Shown: piece after piece, positions 15,754 to 25,985 of the stretch | Numbering within the stretch: the stretch's first letter is position 1 | How the letters are laid out: each line of letters starts with the position of its first letter | From: Flavobacterium sp. JAS | GTDB lineage: Bacteria; Bacteroidota; Bacteroidia; Flavobacteriales; Flavobacteriaceae | NCBI RefSeq assembly: GCF_020991455.1 | Contig: NZ_JAJMOX010000003.1 | Span: 372,001-436,000 of the forward strand | Direction of reading: 5' to 3' | DNA length: 64,000 nucleotides | The notes under the pieces: model-generated | Seen by the model: the letters and a program-made list of their open reading frames with translations, nothing else | The model's database searches: none | What the model was told of the DNA's origin: nothing | Made by a program: the position numbers and the translations under genes

Positions 15754-17637
15754 ATGGGTAAAATAATCGGAATTGACTTAGGTACGACGAACTCTTGTGT
15801 TTCTGTAATGGAAGGTAACGAAGCAGTTGTTATTCCTAACGCAGAAGGAAAAAGAACAACACCATCTATCATCGCTTTTGTTGAAGGTGGAGAAATTAAA
15901 GTAGGTGATCCTGCAAAAAGACAAGCGGTAACGAATCCTACAAAAACGATTGCTTCTATTAAACGTTTTATGGGACACACTTTTGCTGAGACTACAAACG
16001 AAGCAAAAAGAGTTTCTTATAAAGTAGTAAAAGGCGACAACAATACTCCACGTGTGGATATTGACGGTCGTTTATACACTGCTCAGGAATTGTCTGCAAT
16101 GACTCTTCAAAAAATGAAAAAAACTGCTGAAGACTATTTAGGTCAAACTGTAACTGAAGCGGTTATTACTGTTCCTGCTTACTTTAACGATGCACAACGT
16201 CAAGCTACTAAAGAAGCTGGTGAAATTGCTGGTCTTAAAGTTATGCGTATCATCAATGAGCCTACAGCAGCAGCTTTAGCTTACGGATTAGATAAAAAAG
16301 GAACTGATCAAAAAATTGCTGTTTACGATTTAGGTGGAGGTACTTTTGATATCTCTGTTCTTGAATTAGGAGACGGTGTATTTGAAGTATTGTCTACAAA
16401 TGGTGATACTCACTTAGGTGGTGATGATTTTGACCACGAAATTATTGACTGGTTAGCTAATGAATTTTTAGCTGAAGAAGGTATTGATTTACGTCTTGAC
16501 CCAATGTCATTGCAACGTTTGAAAGAAGCTGCAGAGAAAGCAAAAATTGAATTGTCTTCTTCTTCAGAAACTGAAATCAACTTGCCATACGTAACTGCTA
16601 CTGCTTCTGGACCAAAACACTTAGTTAAAAAATTATCTAGAGCTAAATTTGAGCAATTAACTGATGCATTAGTTAAACGTTCTATGGAGCCAGTTGCTAA
16701 AGCATTAAAAGATGCAGGTTTAACTACATCTGATATTGACGAAGTTATCCTTGTTGGAGGTTCTACTCGTATGCCAAGAATTGCTGACGAAGTTGAAAAA
16801 TTCTTTGGTAAAAAAGCGTCTAAAGGAGTTAATCCTGATGAGGTTGTTGCTATTGGAGCAGCTATTCAAGGTGGAGTTTTATCTGGAGATGTAAAAGATG
16901 TATTGTTACTTGACGTTACACCTTTATCTTTAGGTATCGAAACTATGGGTGGTGTTATGACTACATTAATTGAGTCTAATACAACTATTCCAACTAAAAA
17001 ATCACAAGTATTCTCTACTGCTTCTGATTCTCAACCATCTGTTGAGCTTCACGTATTACAAGGAGCTAGAGCAATGGCTGCTGATAACAAAACTATTGGT
17101 CGTTTCCACTTAGATGGTATTCCACCAGCACCAAGAGGAGTTCCTCAAATCGAGGTTACTTTTGATATTGATGCTAATGGTATCATCAAAGTAACTGCTA
17201 CTGACAAAGGAACAGGAAAATCTCATGATATTCGTATCGAAGCTTCTTCTGGATTAACTTCTGAAGAAATCGAAAAAATGAAGCAAGATGCTGAAGCTAA
17301 TGCTGAGTCTGATAAAGTTTTAAGAGCTAAAGCTGAAAAAATAAATGAAGCTGACAGTACTATCTTCCAAACTGAAACTCAATTGAAAGAGTTAGGGGAT
17401 AAGCTTACTGACGATCACAAAACTGCTATAGAGTTTGCTTTGACTGAATTAAGATTTGCTCACCAATCTCAAGATCTTGAGGCTATCCAAAAAGGATTAG
17501 ACAATGTGAACGCTGCATGGAAAACTGCAACTGAAGCTATGTATGCTCAAGGTGATCAAGGTCAACAAGCAGCTCCACAACAAGAGCAATCGCAAGGTGA
17601 CAATGTTGAAGACGTTGAATTCGAAGAAGTAAAATAA
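15754..17637 (+). CDS. dnaK: Molecular chaperone DnaK (Hsp70)
   Basis: The 627-residue ATP-dependent chaperone works with DnaJ and GrpE in protein folding. The nucleotide-binding domain (1-380) starts [20 protein letters not shown] and contains [33 protein letters not shown] and [11 protein letters not shown]. The linker [15 protein letters not shown] is followed by the substrate-binding domain, and the C-terminus ends [11 protein letters not shown], close to the EEVK-type tail of DnaK proteins. It is monocistronic: a terminator follows directly, and grpE/dnaJ are not adjacent. Control is likely through the TGTCA-rich region upstream. Confidence 0.98.
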   Translation: MGKIIGIDLGTTNSCVSVMEGNEAVVIPNAEGKRTTPSIIAFVEGGEIKVGDPAKRQAVTNPTKTIASIKRFMGHTFAETTNEAKRVSYKVVKGDNNTPRVDIDGRLYTAQELSAMTLQKMKKTAEDYLGQTVTEAVITVPAYFNDAQRQATKEAGEIAGLKVMRIINEPTAAALAYGLDKKGTDQKIAVYDLGGGTFDISVLELGDGVFEVLSTNGDTHLGGDDFDHEIIDWLANEFLAEEGIDLRLDPMSLQRLKEAAEKAKIELSSSSETEINLPYVTATASGPKHLVKKLSRAKFEQLTDALVKRSMEPVAKALKDAGLTTSDIDEVILVGGSTRMPRIADEVEKFFGKKASKGVNPDEVVAIGAAIQGGVLSGDVKDVLLLDVTPLSLGIETMGGVMTTLIESNTTIPTKKSQVFSTASDSQPSVELHVLQGARAMAADNKTIGRFHLDGIPPAPRGVPQIEVTFDIDANGIIKVTATDKGTGKSHDIRIEASSGLTSEEIEKMKQDAEANAESDKVLRAKAEKINEADSTIFQTETQLKELGDKLTDDHKTAIEFALTELRFAHQSQDLEAIQKGLDNVNAAWKTATEAMYAQGDQGQQAAPQQEQSQGDNVEDVEFEEVK

Positions 17638-17655
17638 TTCTTCTTTAATGATAGT

Positions 17656-17687
17656 AAAAACCGGACTAGAGATAGTCCGGTTTTTTT
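17656..17687 (+). terminator. Terminator of dnaK
   Basis: AAAAACCGGACTA and TAGTCCGGTTTTTTT form a strong GC-rich stem with a short loop and a T tract, 18 bp after the dnaK stop. Confidence 0.9.
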
Positions 17688-17711
17688 ATGGGTTATATTT
17701 ACGTTGTTGTT

Positions 17712-17744
17712 AAACCAGACAGGTTTTTAAAACCTGTCGGGTTT
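17712..17744. repeat. REP-like palindrome downstream of the RAYT gene
   Basis: A 33-bp palindrome with a central AAAA/TTTT core; it reads ACAGGTTTTTAAAACCTGT in the middle. It is identical to 18376-18408 except for one base (A for C at the sixth position), which makes this copy slightly imperfect. It ends 8 bp before the RAYT stop codon on the plus coordinate. Confidence 0.9.
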
Positions 17745-17752
17745 GTCGTTAT

Positions 17753-18355
17753 TTATAAATTGAGAAATTCTTCTAATGAATCAAAGTTTTCGTTTTTAGT
17801 ATGAGAAATCTTTAAGCCTTCAATATTTTCGAATATAGAAATTACTTTTTCGCGTTTTAGCTTCGTAGGTTTTTCGGATAAACAGGTTAAGTAAGAACTC
17901 CAGGGATATTCTATAGGATGTTGGCAAAAACCATGATTTACGGGGTTGTAATGAATGTATTTTATGACTGATTGTAAATAGGTTTTGCTATCAATTAGTT
18001 TTCTTTTAAAAGGTCTTTCGAATAGCGCTCCATGTCGGTTGTAGCCTTTGTTAATTGCTTTTGTATATGCATTGAATAAGTTTCCAAATGATTGATGAGG
18101 AGCGATAATTCTTTTAATTTCATGTTCGTGATGGTTTTGTAGAATTTCTTCGAAGGTTTTAATTCGAACCAATAAATGAAAATGATTTTTTAGTAAACAC
18201 CAGGCAAATGTTTCTGCAATTGGATTAATGTGTTTATTGTAAAGCGTTAAAAAATAAAGATGATTTCTATTTTCCTTAAAAAGGTTTTCGCTATTAATTC
18301 CTCTATTATAAATGTGATAATATTTACCAAATTCAAGACGTTCAGTTGCTTGCAT
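17753..18355 (-). CDS. REP-associated tyrosine transposase (RAYT, Y1_Tnp family)
   Basis: This 200-residue HUH single-strand nuclease has the HUH motif in NHFHLLV (His58, His60) and a likely nucleophile Tyr133 in KYIHYNPVNHGF. GALFERPFKRKLID is also conserved, and the N-terminus carries YYHIYNRG. RAYTs are domesticated relatives of IS200/IS605 transposases that bind and cut REP palindromes. The gene is intact and flanked on both sides, within 25 bp, by near-identical 33-bp palindromes that are its likely substrates. Confidence 0.9.
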   Translation of the reverse strand: MQATERLEFGKYYHIYNRGINSENLFKENRNHLYFLTLYNKHINPIAETFAWCLLKNHFHLLVRIKTFEEILQNHHEHEIKRIIAPHQSFGNLFNAYTKAINKGYNRHGALFERPFKRKLIDSKTYLQSVIKYIHYNPVNHGFCQHPIEYPWSSYLTCLSEKPTKLKREKVISIFENIEGLKISHTKNENFDSLEEFLNL

Positions 18356-18375
18356 AATTTTATCAGTTCGGTTAG

Positions 18376-18408
18376 AAACCCGACAGGTTTTTAAAACCTG
18401 TCGGGTTT
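18376..18408. repeat. REP-like palindrome upstream of the RAYT gene
   Basis: A perfect palindrome: AAACCCGACAGGTTTT, one T, then the exact complement (16-bp arms, 1-nt spacer). It is one base different from 17712-17744. It lies 20 bp before the RAYT start codon and could also influence its expression. Confidence 0.92.
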
Positions 18409-18532
18409 AATTAAAAGTAATAAAAATAGTACAAATAAATAAATTACGTTTCATAATGTTTCCATCAAAATGACAATTGTCATTTCCCGTTCGAATTCTT
18501 TTTTGTAATATTACTAGATAAATCATTTTTGA

Positions 18533-19603
18533 ATGCGAAAGATAAAATACAAGAAAGGACGCAAGCTGCAGCATATCACTTTAGAGTACACAGGGACACA
18601 TAAAGAGCATCAAACCGAGATGCAACTTTTTGTTTATAATGATTCTGATGTTATTGAATATGATAAGTTTACGGTTTTAGCATTAAATACCTGTATTGAT
18701 TATAATAAAAACAATTGGCTCAATATTCACGGATTAAATAATATAGATTTACTTAAAACAGTAGGAGTACATTTTAAACTGGACGATTTTTTATTGGCAG
18801 ATATTTTAAATACCAGTAAAAGAACCAAGCTTGAAGAACAGGAAAATGTTTTATTTTTTAATATAAAATCACTTTTGCCTTCAGGTTATTCAGATAATAT
18901 AAGTGTTGAGCAAATTAGTTTTATCTTAAAAGACGGAGTACTGATTTCTTTTCAGGAAAAAAGAAGTGATTTCTTTACCCATATTCGAGAGCGACTTCGC
19001 ACACACGCTGGAATTGTGAGAACCAAAAAAGTTGATTATTTGCTCTATTTGTTATTAGATGCTGTAATAGAGAATTTCTATATTACAATTGAAGATGAAG
19101 AAGAAAAAATAGAAGAATTAATCAATCTAACCAAGAAAGGTGCAGATCCGATTATTCTGGAAAAAATTGAAAATCATCGTGATAATTTTAACTTCTTAAA
19201 GCGTTCTATTGTTCCGCTTCGGGATTCATTGTATTATTTGAAAACGATTAAAGATGATGAAGATTATAATCTAATTCAAAAAGAGACTTTTAGTTTCTTT
19301 ATCAGATTGCATCAAAAAAGTCTGGAGTTGTTAGAGCAAATCGAATCGGATATGAGTTCATTAGAAAGTGCTTCAAACTTTTATTTCTCGGAGCAAAGCC
19401 GAAAAATGAATGAGATTATGAAAACCCTGACCATTATTTCGGCAATATTTATTCCGCTTACTTTTATCGTTGGAGTGTACGGAATGAATTTTGATTATAT
19501 GCCGGAATTGCGTGAACGAAATGGCTATTTTATTGTCATGGCAGGCATGTTTTTATTGGTCATAGCCTTGATTATATATTTCAAGAAAAGGCGTTGGTTT
19601 TAA
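18533..19603 (+). CDS. corA: CorA magnesium/cobalt transporter
   Basis: The 356-residue protein has a large cytoplasmic N-terminal domain (1-290), long helices rich in charged residues, and two C-terminal membrane segments (about 295-315 and 330-350). The signature YGMNF closes the first TM, and the protein ends KKRRWF. It imports Mg2+ as a pentamer. No Mg-sensing leader RNA is visible. It precedes pta by 45 bp on the same strand; whether they are cotranscribed is uncertain. Confidence 0.93.
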   Translation: MRKIKYKKGRKLQHITLEYTGTHKEHQTEMQLFVYNDSDVIEYDKFTVLALNTCIDYNKNNWLNIHGLNNIDLLKTVGVHFKLDDFLLADILNTSKRTKLEEQENVLFFNIKSLLPSGYSDNISVEQISFILKDGVLISFQEKRSDFFTHIRERLRTHAGIVRTKKVDYLLYLLLDAVIENFYITIEDEEEKIEELINLTKKGADPIILEKIENHRDNFNFLKRSIVPLRDSLYYLKTIKDDEDYNLIQKETFSFFIRLHQKSLELLEQIESDMSSLESASNFYFSEQSRKMNEIMKTLTIISAIFIPLTFIVGVYGMNFDYMPELRERNGYFIVMAGMFLLVIALIIYFKKRRWF

Positions 19604-19648
19604 CGTTTATTATACAATTAAGAATTAGTAGATTTTAAATATAAATTT

Positions 19649-21742
19649 ATGAGTAAAGCGATATATATAGCAACAAGCGACCAAAATAGCGGAAAATCAA
19701 TTGTTACACTTGGTTTGATGAGTATTTTGATTGGTAAAACGGCCAAGGTTGGTTATTTTAGACCTATTGTGGAGGATTTTGTCGATGGAGAAGTAGACAA
19801 TCATATTGAAACCGTTTTGTCGCATTTTAATCTTGATATTAAGTTTGAAGATGCGTTTGCAATTACTAAAAGCAAATTGATCAAGAAGAAAAATAAAGGT
19901 AAAATAGGAGAGGTTTTAGACTTAATTATTGAAAAATATAAAAAACTCGAAGAACGTTTTGATTTTGTTTTGGTAGAAGGAACCAGCTTTACAGGCGAAG
20001 GAACTTCAATTGAATTGGATCTGAATGTTTTAATCGCCAAAAACCTTGGAATCCCAACCATAATTATTGGTTCAGGAGTAGACAGAACACTAGAAGAATT
20101 AGTAGACAGTCTTTATCTGGTTTATGATTCGTTTAAAGTAAAAGAGGTTGAAGTACTTTCTGTCATTGCAAACAAAGTTCAGTTAGAAAATATAGATCTG
20201 GTAACACAAGGATTGCAAAAAAGCTTACCAAGTAATGTTTTGATTAATACGATTCCGCTAATTTCGAGTCTGAATAATCCAACAATGCAGGAAATTGTGA
20301 ATCAGCTTGATGCAAAAGTATTGTTTGGAAGTAATTATCTAAACAATGAAATTGGTCATTTTAGCGTAGGAGCGATGCAATTGCATAATTACTTGTTGCA
20401 CTTACATGACAATGCTTTGGTGATTACACCTGGAGATCGTTCAGACATTATTTTGGGCGCATTACAGGCAAATGAATCGGTTAATTATCCAACTATTTCC
20501 GGAATCATTTTAACGGGGAATATCATTCCGGAGGAAAGTATTTTGAAACTTATTGAAGGGCTTTCAGCAATTGTTCCAATTATTTCTGTAGAAGGTGGAA
20601 CTTATAATATTACCAATAAAATAGGTTCGATTAAATCGGAAATTTATGCTAATAATACCCATAAAATTGAGACATCGATTAGTACTTTCGAGAAGTATGT
20701 GAAAGTTGAAGCGCTATCCGAAAGATTAATCACTTTTGTACCTGAAGGAATGACACCAAAAATGTTCCAGTACAATATGGTAAAACGAGCGAAACAACAT
20801 CGCAAACATATTGTTTTACCGGAAGGAAATGATGAACGAATTATCATCGCAGCTTCCAGGTTATTAGATATGGATGTGGTTGATATTTCAATTATTGGAG
20901 ATAAAAAACAAATCGAAAGCAAGATTGCAGAATTAGGAATTACATTAGATTTCTCAAAAATAAATATCATCAATCCTATAGAGTCTGAATTTTATGAGGA
21001 TTATGCCAATACTTATTATGAGCTTCGAAAAGCCAAAAATGTAAGCATAACAATGGCAAGAGATTTAATGGAAGATGTTTCGTATTTCGGAACCATGATG
21101 GTTTATAAAGGACATGCTGACGGAATGGTTTCTGGTGCTGCCCACACGACGCAACACACAATTTTACCAGCGCTGCAATTCATTAAAACCAAACCAAATT
21201 CATCTGTAGTTTCGTCCGTATTTTTTATGTGTTTAGAAGATAGAGTTTCTGTTTTTGGTGATTGTGCTATTAATCCAAATCCGACAGCAGAACAATTGGC
21301 TGAAATTGCAATTTCATCAGCAGAATCAAGTTCAGCTTTTGGAATCGAGCCTAAAATTGCCATGCTTTCTTACTCATCAGGAGCATCAGGAAAAGGAGAT
21401 GAGGTTGATAAAGTAAGAACAGCGACTGAAATTGTAAAACAAAAACGCCCGGACTTAAAAATCGAAGGACCAATTCAGTACGACGCTGCTGTAGATCGCG
21501 CTGTTGGAAAAAGCAAAATGCCGGATTCTGAAGTAGCAGGGCAGGCGAGTGTGCTTATTTTCCCTGATTTAAATACAGGAAACAATACTTATAAAGCCGT
21601 TCAGAGAGAAACCGGAGCTTTGGCCATAGGACCAATGTTACAAGGTTTAAACAAGCCTGTAAACGATTTAAGCCGCGGTTGTACCGTGGACGATATTATA
21701 AACACAGTAGTAATTACAGCGATTCAGGCACAGGGATTATAA
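19649..21742 (+). CDS. pta: Phosphate acetyltransferase, long form
   Basis: The enzyme converts acetyl-CoA and phosphate to acetyl phosphate. It is the long (697-residue) form. A P-loop/dethiobiotin-synthetase-like domain comes first (ATSDQNSGKSIVTLGL near residue 6), then a DRTGG-like middle domain (about 215-330) and the C-terminal PTA domain (about 370-695). The last contains HIVLPEGNDERII, DGMVSGAAHTTQ, FPDLNTGNNTYKAVQR and GPMLQGLNKPVNDLSRG. It forms the acetate-overflow pair with ackA, 149 bp downstream. The gap contains one of the common CTTAG-word repeats (21858-21889). Confidence 0.96.
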   Translation: MSKAIYIATSDQNSGKSIVTLGLMSILIGKTAKVGYFRPIVEDFVDGEVDNHIETVLSHFNLDIKFEDAFAITKSKLIKKKNKGKIGEVLDLIIEKYKKLEERFDFVLVEGTSFTGEGTSIELDLNVLIAKNLGIPTIIIGSGVDRTLEELVDSLYLVYDSFKVKEVEVLSVIANKVQLENIDLVTQGLQKSLPSNVLINTIPLISSLNNPTMQEIVNQLDAKVLFGSNYLNNEIGHFSVGAMQLHNYLLHLHDNALVITPGDRSDIILGALQANESVNYPTISGIILTGNIIPEESILKLIEGLSAIVPIISVEGGTYNITNKIGSIKSEIYANNTHKIETSISTFEKYVKVEALSERLITFVPEGMTPKMFQYNMVKRAKQHRKHIVLPEGNDERIIIAASRLLDMDVVDISIIGDKKQIESKIAELGITLDFSKINIINPIESEFYEDYANTYYELRKAKNVSITMARDLMEDVSYFGTMMVYKGHADGMVSGAAHTTQHTILPALQFIKTKPNSSVVSSVFFMCLEDRVSVFGDCAINPNPTAEQLAEIAISSAESSSAFGIEPKIAMLSYSSGASGKGDEVDKVRTATEIVKQKRPDLKIEGPIQYDAAVDRAVGKSKMPDSEVAGQASVLIFPDLNTGNNTYKAVQRETGALAIGPMLQGLNKPVNDLSRGCTVDDIINTVVITAIQAQGL

Positions 21743-21891
21743 GTTATGAATTTTGAGTTATAAGTTTAAAATTCAATAAAAAAATACTTTAATCCGCGTT
21801 TAATTCATGTTCTATATAAATTAAAAATAAAAAAATAGCTTCTAAAAAAGGTCAGTAACTTAGAAACTTAGCGCCTTAGCAACTTAAAAAA

Positions 21892-23076
21892 ATGAAAATA
21901 TTAATTATAAACTCAGGAAGTTCATCAATAAAATATCAATTAATGGTTATGCCGGCAAACGAAGTAATTTGTACCGGTATGATTGACAGAATTGGTTTAG
22001 AAACTTCAAATGTATCATTCAAAACCTCTTCAAATACAATAGAAGAAACATTACCAATTTCAAATCATAAAGTAGGTTTACAAAAAGTAGCCAGTATGCT
22101 TTTGGACGCTGAAAAAGGAGTTATTAAATCGACTTCAGAAATTGGGGCAGTTGGCCATCGCGTCGTGCATGGCGGAAGTGATTTTAGCGATACTGTAAAA
22201 ATTGACGAAAAAGTAAAAGCAAAAATCAAACAGCTTTTTGAGCTAGCGCCATTGCATAATCCTGCTAATTTAGAAGGAATTAATGTTGCTGAGGAGATCT
22301 TTAGTTCAGCAGAGCAAATTGCCGTTTTTGATACTGCATTTCATCAAACAATGTCAGAGGTTGCTTATAAATATGCAATTCCAAATTATCTTTTGACAGA
22401 AAATAAAGTGCGCGTTTACGGTTTTCACGGAACGAGTCATAAATATGTTTCTGAAAAAGCAATTGAGAATTTAGAAAGCAATTCCAGAATAATCACTATT
22501 CATTTAGGAAATGGCTGCAGTATGGCCGCAATTAAAAACGGAAAATGTATTGATACCACAATGGGTTTTTCGCCGTCAAATGGCTTAATAATGGGTACAA
22601 GATGTGGTGATATTGATCAGTCCGTAGTTTTTTATATGATTAAAAATTTAGGATATACACCAGATGAGGTAAATTCAATTTTATTGAAACAAAGTGGTAT
22701 GCTTGGCCTTACAGGTTACAGTGATTTACGCGATATAGAATCGGAAGCTGAAAAAGGAAATAAAGATTGTCAGTTGGCTTTATTTATGAATGCTTATAGA
22801 ATCAAAAAAACAATTGGTTCTTATACAGCAGCTTTAAATGGCTTGGATGCTATTGTTTTTACTGCCGGAATTGGAGAAAACTCTTCGCACATGCGTAAAT
22901 TGATTTGTACGGATATGGATTATTTTGGTATTGAATTGGATCAGGAAAAAAATCAAATTCGTTCAAAAGAAATCAGAGAAATTAATTTGCCAAATTCAAA
23001 AACGAAAGTATTGGTAATTCCAACAGATGAGGAATATGAAATTGCAAATCAGGTTTATCATTTACTTCATAATTAA
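21892..23076 (+). CDS. ackA: Acetate kinase
   Basis: The enzyme transfers phosphate from acetyl phosphate to ADP, making acetate and ATP. The 394-residue ASKHA-fold protein starts MKILIINSGSSSIKYQL. It has the conserved GHRVVHGG, FDTAFHQTM, YGFHGTSHKYV, IHLGNGCSMAAI, GLIMGTRCGDID and FTAGIGENS. It completes the Pta-AckA pathway. A strong terminator follows, separating it from the PUL regulator. Confidence 0.97.
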   Translation: MKILIINSGSSSIKYQLMVMPANEVICTGMIDRIGLETSNVSFKTSSNTIEETLPISNHKVGLQKVASMLLDAEKGVIKSTSEIGAVGHRVVHGGSDFSDTVKIDEKVKAKIKQLFELAPLHNPANLEGINVAEEIFSSAEQIAVFDTAFHQTMSEVAYKYAIPNYLLTENKVRVYGFHGTSHKYVSEKAIENLESNSRIITIHLGNGCSMAAIKNGKCIDTTMGFSPSNGLIMGTRCGDIDQSVVFYMIKNLGYTPDEVNSILLKQSGMLGLTGYSDLRDIESEAEKGNKDCQLALFMNAYRIKKTIGSYTAALNGLDAIVFTAGIGENSSHMRKLICTDMDYFGIELDQEKNQIRSKEIREINLPNSKTKVLVIPTDEEYEIANQVYHLLHN

Positions 23077-23096
23077 GAATTGACATTATAAAAATT

Positions 23097-23127
23097 AAAA
23101 AAGCTTCTCAGTAGAGGAGCTTTTTTT
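23097..23127 (+). terminator. Terminator of ackA
   Basis: AAAAAAGCTTCTC and GAGGAGCTTTTTTT pair around a short AGTA loop with a T tract, about 20 bp after the ackA stop. Confidence 0.85.
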
Positions 23128-23153
23128 ACATATAAAAATTAAATATTTGTCAT

Positions 23154-23161
23154 TATCTTTG
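23154..23161 (+). promoter_or_regulatory. -7 box of the PUL regulator gene
   Basis: TATCTTTG is an exact match to TANNTTTG. It lies after the ackA terminator and 18 bp before the TTG at 23180, so transcripts would begin near 23168. No good TTTG at -33 is seen. It argues against translation starting at the in-frame TTG codons at 23147 or 23159. Confidence 0.5.
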
Positions 23162-23179
23162 AATATAAAATATCATACT

Positions 23180-25924
23180 TTGAAATCGATACTTCTAAAA
23201 ACATTCTTCTTCTTTTTCATTGCTTTTCAAATTCAAGCACAAGAATTACTTCCTTTTGTAGAAAATTATAATAAATCAGATTACCAGGGCGATAACCAAA
23301 TTTGGAATGTCGTTCAGGGAAAAGATAACGCCATGTATTTTGCCAATAATCATTATTTACTGCGATATGATGGTGTTCTTTGGGAAAAATATTCTTTGCC
23401 TAATAAAACTATTATCAGATCAATTTTAATTGAAGGAGATAAGATATATTCTGGTTCTTATAAAGAATTCGGGTATTGGTACAGAAAAGAGGGTAAAATG
23501 CATTATGTATCAATTACCAAAAATCTGCGATTATTTGATGAAAAAGACAACGAAGAAATCTGGAAAATTTTTAGATTCAATGGTTCCTTATATTTTCAAT
23601 CTTTTAACGATGTTTTTATTTATGATGGTAAACATATCAAAAAAATAAAATTTCCATTTTTAATTTCTTACTGTTTTGTCGTAGACAATAATCTTTATGT
23701 TGCTTCTGTAGAAAAAGGTATTTTTAAGATGAACGGCTCGCGAATTGCAAATCCAAAAGGATGGGATGTATTAAAAAAGACTGTAGTTCATGCCATTGAA
23801 AAATACCAAAACAAAACCTATGTATTTACTCAGAAAAAAGGAATTTTTATTCTAGAAAATGGAAGTTTAAAGCCTTGGGATAATTCTTTAAATGAAACCT
23901 TTAAGGCAGCTACAATTAATATTGCAAAATTTATTAAAAACAATAAATTGGTTGTTGGATCTGGTAACAGAGGGGTTTTTATTTATGATTTCAATACAAA
24001 TACTTATAAGAATATCGATCGAAATAATGTACTGATGAACAACTCTGTTTTAAGTATTGGTTTTGATAAAGAAAATGACTTATGGTTAGGATTAGACAAC
24101 GGTATTGCTCATGTAGAAGTAAATTCTCCAATATCATTTTTCTATGATAATTCAGGGATTTTGGGTTCGGTATATTCCGTTGCAACGATAAATAAAGGAT
24201 ATTTGATTGCGTCGAATCACGGTATTTATGAGTTTTATTCAGGTAAATTTAATATGCTGCCCAATACTCAGGGACAAGCCTGGAATATTACAAAAATTAA
24301 TGACAAATATATCATTGGTCATAACGATGGAACGTTCTCTTATGACAACGGCTCTTTGGTCAAAATAAATAATAAAAGTGGCGGATGGAATTTGTCAAAA
24401 AGCAGTATTAATAATACTTACTTTCAGTCTACTTATGACGGAGTTTTATTGTATGACAATACTTCGGATCTAACTCAGAGCAAAATTATTGAGAATCTTT
24501 CAAAACCCATAAAATATGTGGCCCAAAATAAAAAGAATGAAATTTGGGCAGCAGATAATTATCGCGGATTGTATCGTGTTCTATATGACGATAATTACAA
24601 AACAAAGAAAGTAGAAAACGTTACGCAGCAAAGTAAAATAAAAAATGATTTTGGAGTTAAAATTTTTGAATTTAGAAGTGAAATTCTTTTTCTAATCAAT
24701 AATTCATGGTATACCTATAATTCGCTAAGTGGTAAATTGGAAAAAAATGAATTATTTAATTCTAATTTCAAAAACATTACAGATGTAGTATCTATTGATG
24801 AAGATCATTTTATGGTACTGCAAAACGGGATTTTGTACCATATTTATGCTGATGAAAATAAATTCCTGTGGAATATTATTCAGGAGAAGTATTATAAAGG
24901 AAAACTAATCAACGATAATCTTAGAATTTTTAAAACTCAGAATCATTATTTGCTAAATCTTGATGATGGCTTTATTTCACTTCAATTAAAGTACGAGAAC
25001 AAACAAAACTCAGATGTTAAAATAGAAGCGTTTAATGATGAGAATTTAGTAGTAAATGATTCTAAAATCAAATTCAATACAGAACTAAAAATTAATGTAA
25101 TTTCTGGAATTTACGGTGCAAGTAAGCCTAATTTGTTCTATAAACTGAATAATAGTAAAGATTTTATCTCGGTAAAAGATGGATTAATTGTTTTGAATAA
25201 TTTAAGCAGTGGTTTTCATTCGATCGCTATTTTTAATCATAATGGAGCCAGTTATGAAAAAGTAGCAAATTTTGATTTTAAAGTTGCCGAACCCTGGTAT
25301 TTTTCAATTTGGATGATTTTATTGTATTTGTTGGTAATAGGAGTAGTTTTATTTTTCTACTACAAATGGAATAAACTTCGCTATATGCAAAAATTAAAAT
25401 TGCAGGCAGAAGAATTAAAACATCAAAGAGAAATTCTGGAAATGGAATTGAAAGCTGAAAACGAATTGAATGTTCAGGAATATGAAAAACACATTCTGGA
25501 ACTGGAATTACAGACAAAATCATCTGAAGTTGCCGGAAAGTCATTGTCTATTGCTAAGCAAAGTGAAATGATCGAAAATATCCAAAGCATTTTAGATTCA
25601 GAGAAAGATTTTAGTAAGCTTAAAAGCGAAATTAAAAAAGCAATTAAGATTAACGAAGTCAATAAACACGAATGGGAAATTTTTGAAACAAACCTGAATC
25701 AAATTCATAACGAGTTTATCATTAATCTTTCCAAGAAATTTCCAAATCTTACTCCAAAAGATATAAAGTTGTGTGTTTATCTTAAAATGAACCTTTCTTC
25801 AAAGGAAATTGCGCCTATGATGAACATCTCCTTTAGAGGTGTAGAGCTACATCGTTATCGCTTAAGAAAGAAGTTAAACCTCCTTCAAGAAGATAATCTG
25901 TCAAAATTTTTACTTAATATCTAA
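23180..25924 (+). CDS. Membrane sensor/LuxR-type PUL regulator (Y_Y_Y domain, SusR-like)
   Basis: About 914 residues. A signal peptide ending FQIQAQE leads to periplasmic beta-propeller repeats (Reg_prop type; W-containing blades such as EIWKIFRFNGSLYFQ and NDLWLGLDNGIAHVE), then a Y_Y_Y-like domain, and one TM segment (WMILLYLLVIGVVLFFYY). A long coiled coil (KLQAEELKHQREILEMEL) joins it to a C-terminal LuxR-type helix-turn-helix (LTPKDIKLCVYLKMNLSSKEIA, then RLRKKLNL). It probably senses an oligosaccharide in the periplasm and activates the susC operon. No ATG occurs before residue 51. I chose the TTG at 23180, which gives MKSILLKTFFFFF and follows the -7 box. Confidence 0.82.
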   Translation: MKSILLKTFFFFFIAFQIQAQELLPFVENYNKSDYQGDNQIWNVVQGKDNAMYFANNHYLLRYDGVLWEKYSLPNKTIIRSILIEGDKIYSGSYKEFGYWYRKEGKMHYVSITKNLRLFDEKDNEEIWKIFRFNGSLYFQSFNDVFIYDGKHIKKIKFPFLISYCFVVDNNLYVASVEKGIFKMNGSRIANPKGWDVLKKTVVHAIEKYQNKTYVFTQKKGIFILENGSLKPWDNSLNETFKAATINIAKFIKNNKLVVGSGNRGVFIYDFNTNTYKNIDRNNVLMNNSVLSIGFDKENDLWLGLDNGIAHVEVNSPISFFYDNSGILGSVYSVATINKGYLIASNHGIYEFYSGKFNMLPNTQGQAWNITKINDKYIIGHNDGTFSYDNGSLVKINNKSGGWNLSKSSINNTYFQSTYDGVLLYDNTSDLTQSKIIENLSKPIKYVAQNKKNEIWAADNYRGLYRVLYDDNYKTKKVENVTQQSKIKNDFGVKIFEFRSEILFLINNSWYTYNSLSGKLEKNELFNSNFKNITDVVSIDEDHFMVLQNGILYHIYADENKFLWNIIQEKYYKGKLINDNLRIFKTQNHYLLNLDDGFISLQLKYENKQNSDVKIEAFNDENLVVNDSKIKFNTELKINVISGIYGASKPNLFYKLNNSKDFISVKDGLIVLNNLSSGFHSIAIFNHNGASYEKVANFDFKVAEPWYFSIWMILLYLLVIGVVLFFYYKWNKLRYMQKLKLQAEELKHQREILEMELKAENELNVQEYEKHILELELQTKSSEVAGKSLSIAKQSEMIENIQSILDSEKDFSKLKSEIKKAIKINEVNKHEWEIFETNLNQIHNEFIINLSKKFPNLTPKDIKLCVYLKMNLSSKEIAPMMNISFRGVELHRYRLRKKLNLLQEDNLSKFLLNI

Positions 25925-25985
25925 TTTGTACTGCTGTATATTGGTTATTTTTTATTTTTTAACCGCTTTTTTTACGGTATTGTAA

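Noticed and set aside
18356..18532. Magnesium-responsive leader RNA before corA
   Set aside because: The gap holds the REP-like palindrome and AT-rich sequence but no long leader structure or M-box-like sequence that I could make out.
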